The notes beneath the pieces are model-generated. The model was not told the DNA's origin. It ran no database searches and saw nothing but the letters and a program-made list of their open reading frames with translations. 64,000 nt of DNA from Pohlia nutans. Its lineage: Eukaryota > Streptophyta > Bryopsida > Bryales > Mniaceae. A program made the position numbers and the translations under genes. Shown here piece by piece: positions 62,297 to 64,000 of the stretch; the stretch's first letter is position 1; every line of letters begins with the position of its first letter. The DNA is taken from NCBI GenBank assembly GCA_022496805.1, contig CM040088.1, forward strand, positions 6,913,001 to 6,977,000. The letters run 5' to 3'.

Positions 62297-63026
62297 TTAA
62301 CCCCTAAATGACAGAGGGGGTAAGGGCAAAACCTAGATGTGTTATAAAATGTTACTTCTGCAACTTTGATAAAGTTTGGTTCAAAAGAGAAAATGAGAAG
62401 CATGACGTTTAGTAATTATCCCTACGGTCAAAGTTCCAAAAATAGTTTTAGATACTCATTTAATGAATTTAAGAGCATTTACCATTTAAAATTCACCAAA
62501 ATTACAAATTCTATTTTTAGAATTTGAAATTTGGTATGCCATTGGTTAAAACTAGACATTCTATTCTAAAATTTTAAAAAGGCAAAATTTTCAAATGAAA
62601 CATTGAATTAGGAATTTTTGCACTTGGCCATATGACAATGCACTTGTTGCCCGTCGAATAGAAATTGACCTTTTTCAAGTTGCGGGGGGGTATAATTTTG
62701 GTACTCGTGGGTTTTACGGGCCAGGAATTTAGGAAGTGTTAAAGTGGGAATTTTGGGGGTTTTAACTTACTCCAATTAAGCAAATTTGGTCACACATGCA
62801 TTTTAAAATGGTGCATTTGGTACTCCATTTATTCCAAACCAATGTATTAAGGGAGGTAGTCAAAATGGATACAAAGTTATGGACATTTTTCTACCAAAAC
62901 ATCAAGTCATTCAAATCACTCATGCACGATCAACCAAATAATACACGTTGCGCTATACCATACAGCTGTTGCTGCTACGTAATACAACTCATAGTATCAT
63001 GTGTCTCATACGACGTACTAAACCTA
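62297..63026. other. Interval with an orphan left TTAA end
   Basis: TTAACCCCTAAATGACAG begins at 62,297 but I cannot identify a convincing right end; TTTTGGGGGTTTTAA near 62,760 is a possible decayed partner. No gene seen. Confidence 0.3.
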
Positions 63027-64000
63027 TTAATATGCATCAAGGTCATTCTGCAAATGTTCGTTGTCCATCTCTTCCAATTGTAGTGCAATATACTCCACCA
63101 AATGCGGTTTTGTTTCTGTTGGAATTTTGATCTTTGCCTCCGTCAGCTCGCCATGCACTGGCACATTGTTCTCATGTACAAGCCCACCCTTTGTTCTTAT
63201 TGGTGCATTTTCCCATGAAAATATAGCCGCGTCTTTGACAACCCATCCGTGTCCCTCACCAGATGGCTCCCAAAATGCTTCCATGCAATTCGTATACCTC
63301 GCTCTACTAGACTCCCGCTTGTCTTGCATTCCCCGTCCTCTCATGGACCAATACCACACAACCTTCATCTTTGTAGCCCATTTTCCTTGTCCAAACTCCA
63401 GTACCTTCCCCACATAGAACGGTACACCAACTCGCACTTCTACTGGTTCCACGGTGAGAGCCACAAAGTGCCCAACTTTGATGTCACTTTCCGGATTGAA
63501 CGGTGGAAAAGGATCTTCAGCTCCTACAGTAGATGTTGTGGTTGTTGCTCCATCCATAGTAACCACAGTTCTTCTCCTCAATACCGTTGTCACGGCCACT
63601 GCCAAATGTCTCCCCCTACGAGGACCAAAGTACCGTCGAGCTTCTAGATTCGACATAGTTGCCATGATTAAACCGACCTCCGCATTCATTGCATTTGTGT
63701 CATCGTCTTCTTCAACTACTCCATTTGGTTCAGTGACACCGTTTGTATCTCTTCCCGGCTCATCTACCCAGAACGGTTTTGCCCTCTCATCATCCCTGTT
63801 CATATTCGGAAACTCTTTTAGATATGAGGCCAACCATTTCACTTTGTCAATGGCTTCCAAATTCCTCTCTACATTCTATAATCTCTCCACACATCTTTCC
63901 AACGCAATTTGAATTATGACAATCCTAGTTAAACTCCACCCGGGAGAATGTTTCAAAGTGAATCACCTCAACATTGTCTTAGTGTTATAAAATTTGCTAT
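63027..64000 (-). pseudogene. Decayed large ORF running off the right edge
   Basis: 277 open codons (63,860-63,027) continue upstream in the same frame through a single stop near 63,882 (text IQIALERCVERL, stop, NVERNLEAIDKV) and further to the window end, with another stop near 63,960. The C-terminal half has VGHFVALTVEPVEVRVGVPF...GKVLEFGQGKWATKMKVVWYW, which looks like a chromatin-reader or BAH/Tudor-like fold, and ends acidic. I do not recognise the family. The length, lack of introns and isolated stops resemble transposon proteins such as the one at 8-12 kb. It may be the C-terminal part of another DNA transposon gene. Confidence 0.45.

Overview
The window looks like a gene-poor, repeat-dense stretch of a land-plant nuclear genome. 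The evidence is a complete ten-exon 26S proteasome RPT5 gene, a two-exon TAXIMIN-type peptide gene, a plant F-box gene, a plastid-type J-domain fragment, a Stowaway-like MITE and a Ty3/gypsy element. The F-box style, the Tc1-like DD34E element (rare in flowering plants; my recollection is that moss and lycophyte copies are known) and the compact RPT5 introns favour a bryophyte or other seedless plant. The species cannot be fixed from sequence alone.

Layout. 0-5 kb: a gene tail, a decayed ORF, a Stowaway-like MITE, and an F-box gene on the minus strand whose intron holds a TTAA-flanked MITE. 5-8 kb: a large TTAA element, then AT-rich decayed sequence. 8,024-17,157: a 9.1-kb DNA transposon with 14-bp perfect GC-rich terminal inverted repeats and an exact 8-bp target duplication. 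It carries one 4.3-kb transposase-like reading frame (minus strand) broken by two in-frame stops. Upstream of that frame lie four host-like exon fragments on the same strand: SNF2 helicase, disulfide reductase, membrane protein and leucine-rich repeat. 17-24 kb: AT-rich decay with a J-domain pseudogene. 24.1-28.8 kb: a degraded, truncated Ty3/gypsy element. 28.8-34 kb: a tRNA-derived SINE candidate, low-complexity DNA and a foldback element with a purine tract. 34.4-36.8 kb: an older repeat interrupted by a MITE and by a complete but dead 1.7-kb Tc1-like element. 36.8-40.8 kb: a MITE, a 45-bp duplication and RPT5. 41-43 kb: a degenerate tandem array. 43.6-47.7 kb: more TTAA elements. 48.8-49.6 kb: the TAXIMIN-like gene. 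52-55 kb: foldbacks and a small membrane-protein gene with leader repeats. 56-62 kb: a cluster of TTAA elements, one nested in another. 63-64 kb: a decayed reading frame running off the window.

The working genes (RPT5, TAXIMIN-like, F-box, small membrane protein) do not form a pathway; they are islands among transposons. The two strongest biological signals are the P-like or unclassified 8-bp-TSD transposon that has collected host exons, and a diverse group of TTAA-flanked elements with CCCTAAA-like ends. Those ends fit piggyBac-type non-autonomous elements, whose transposase is not in this window.
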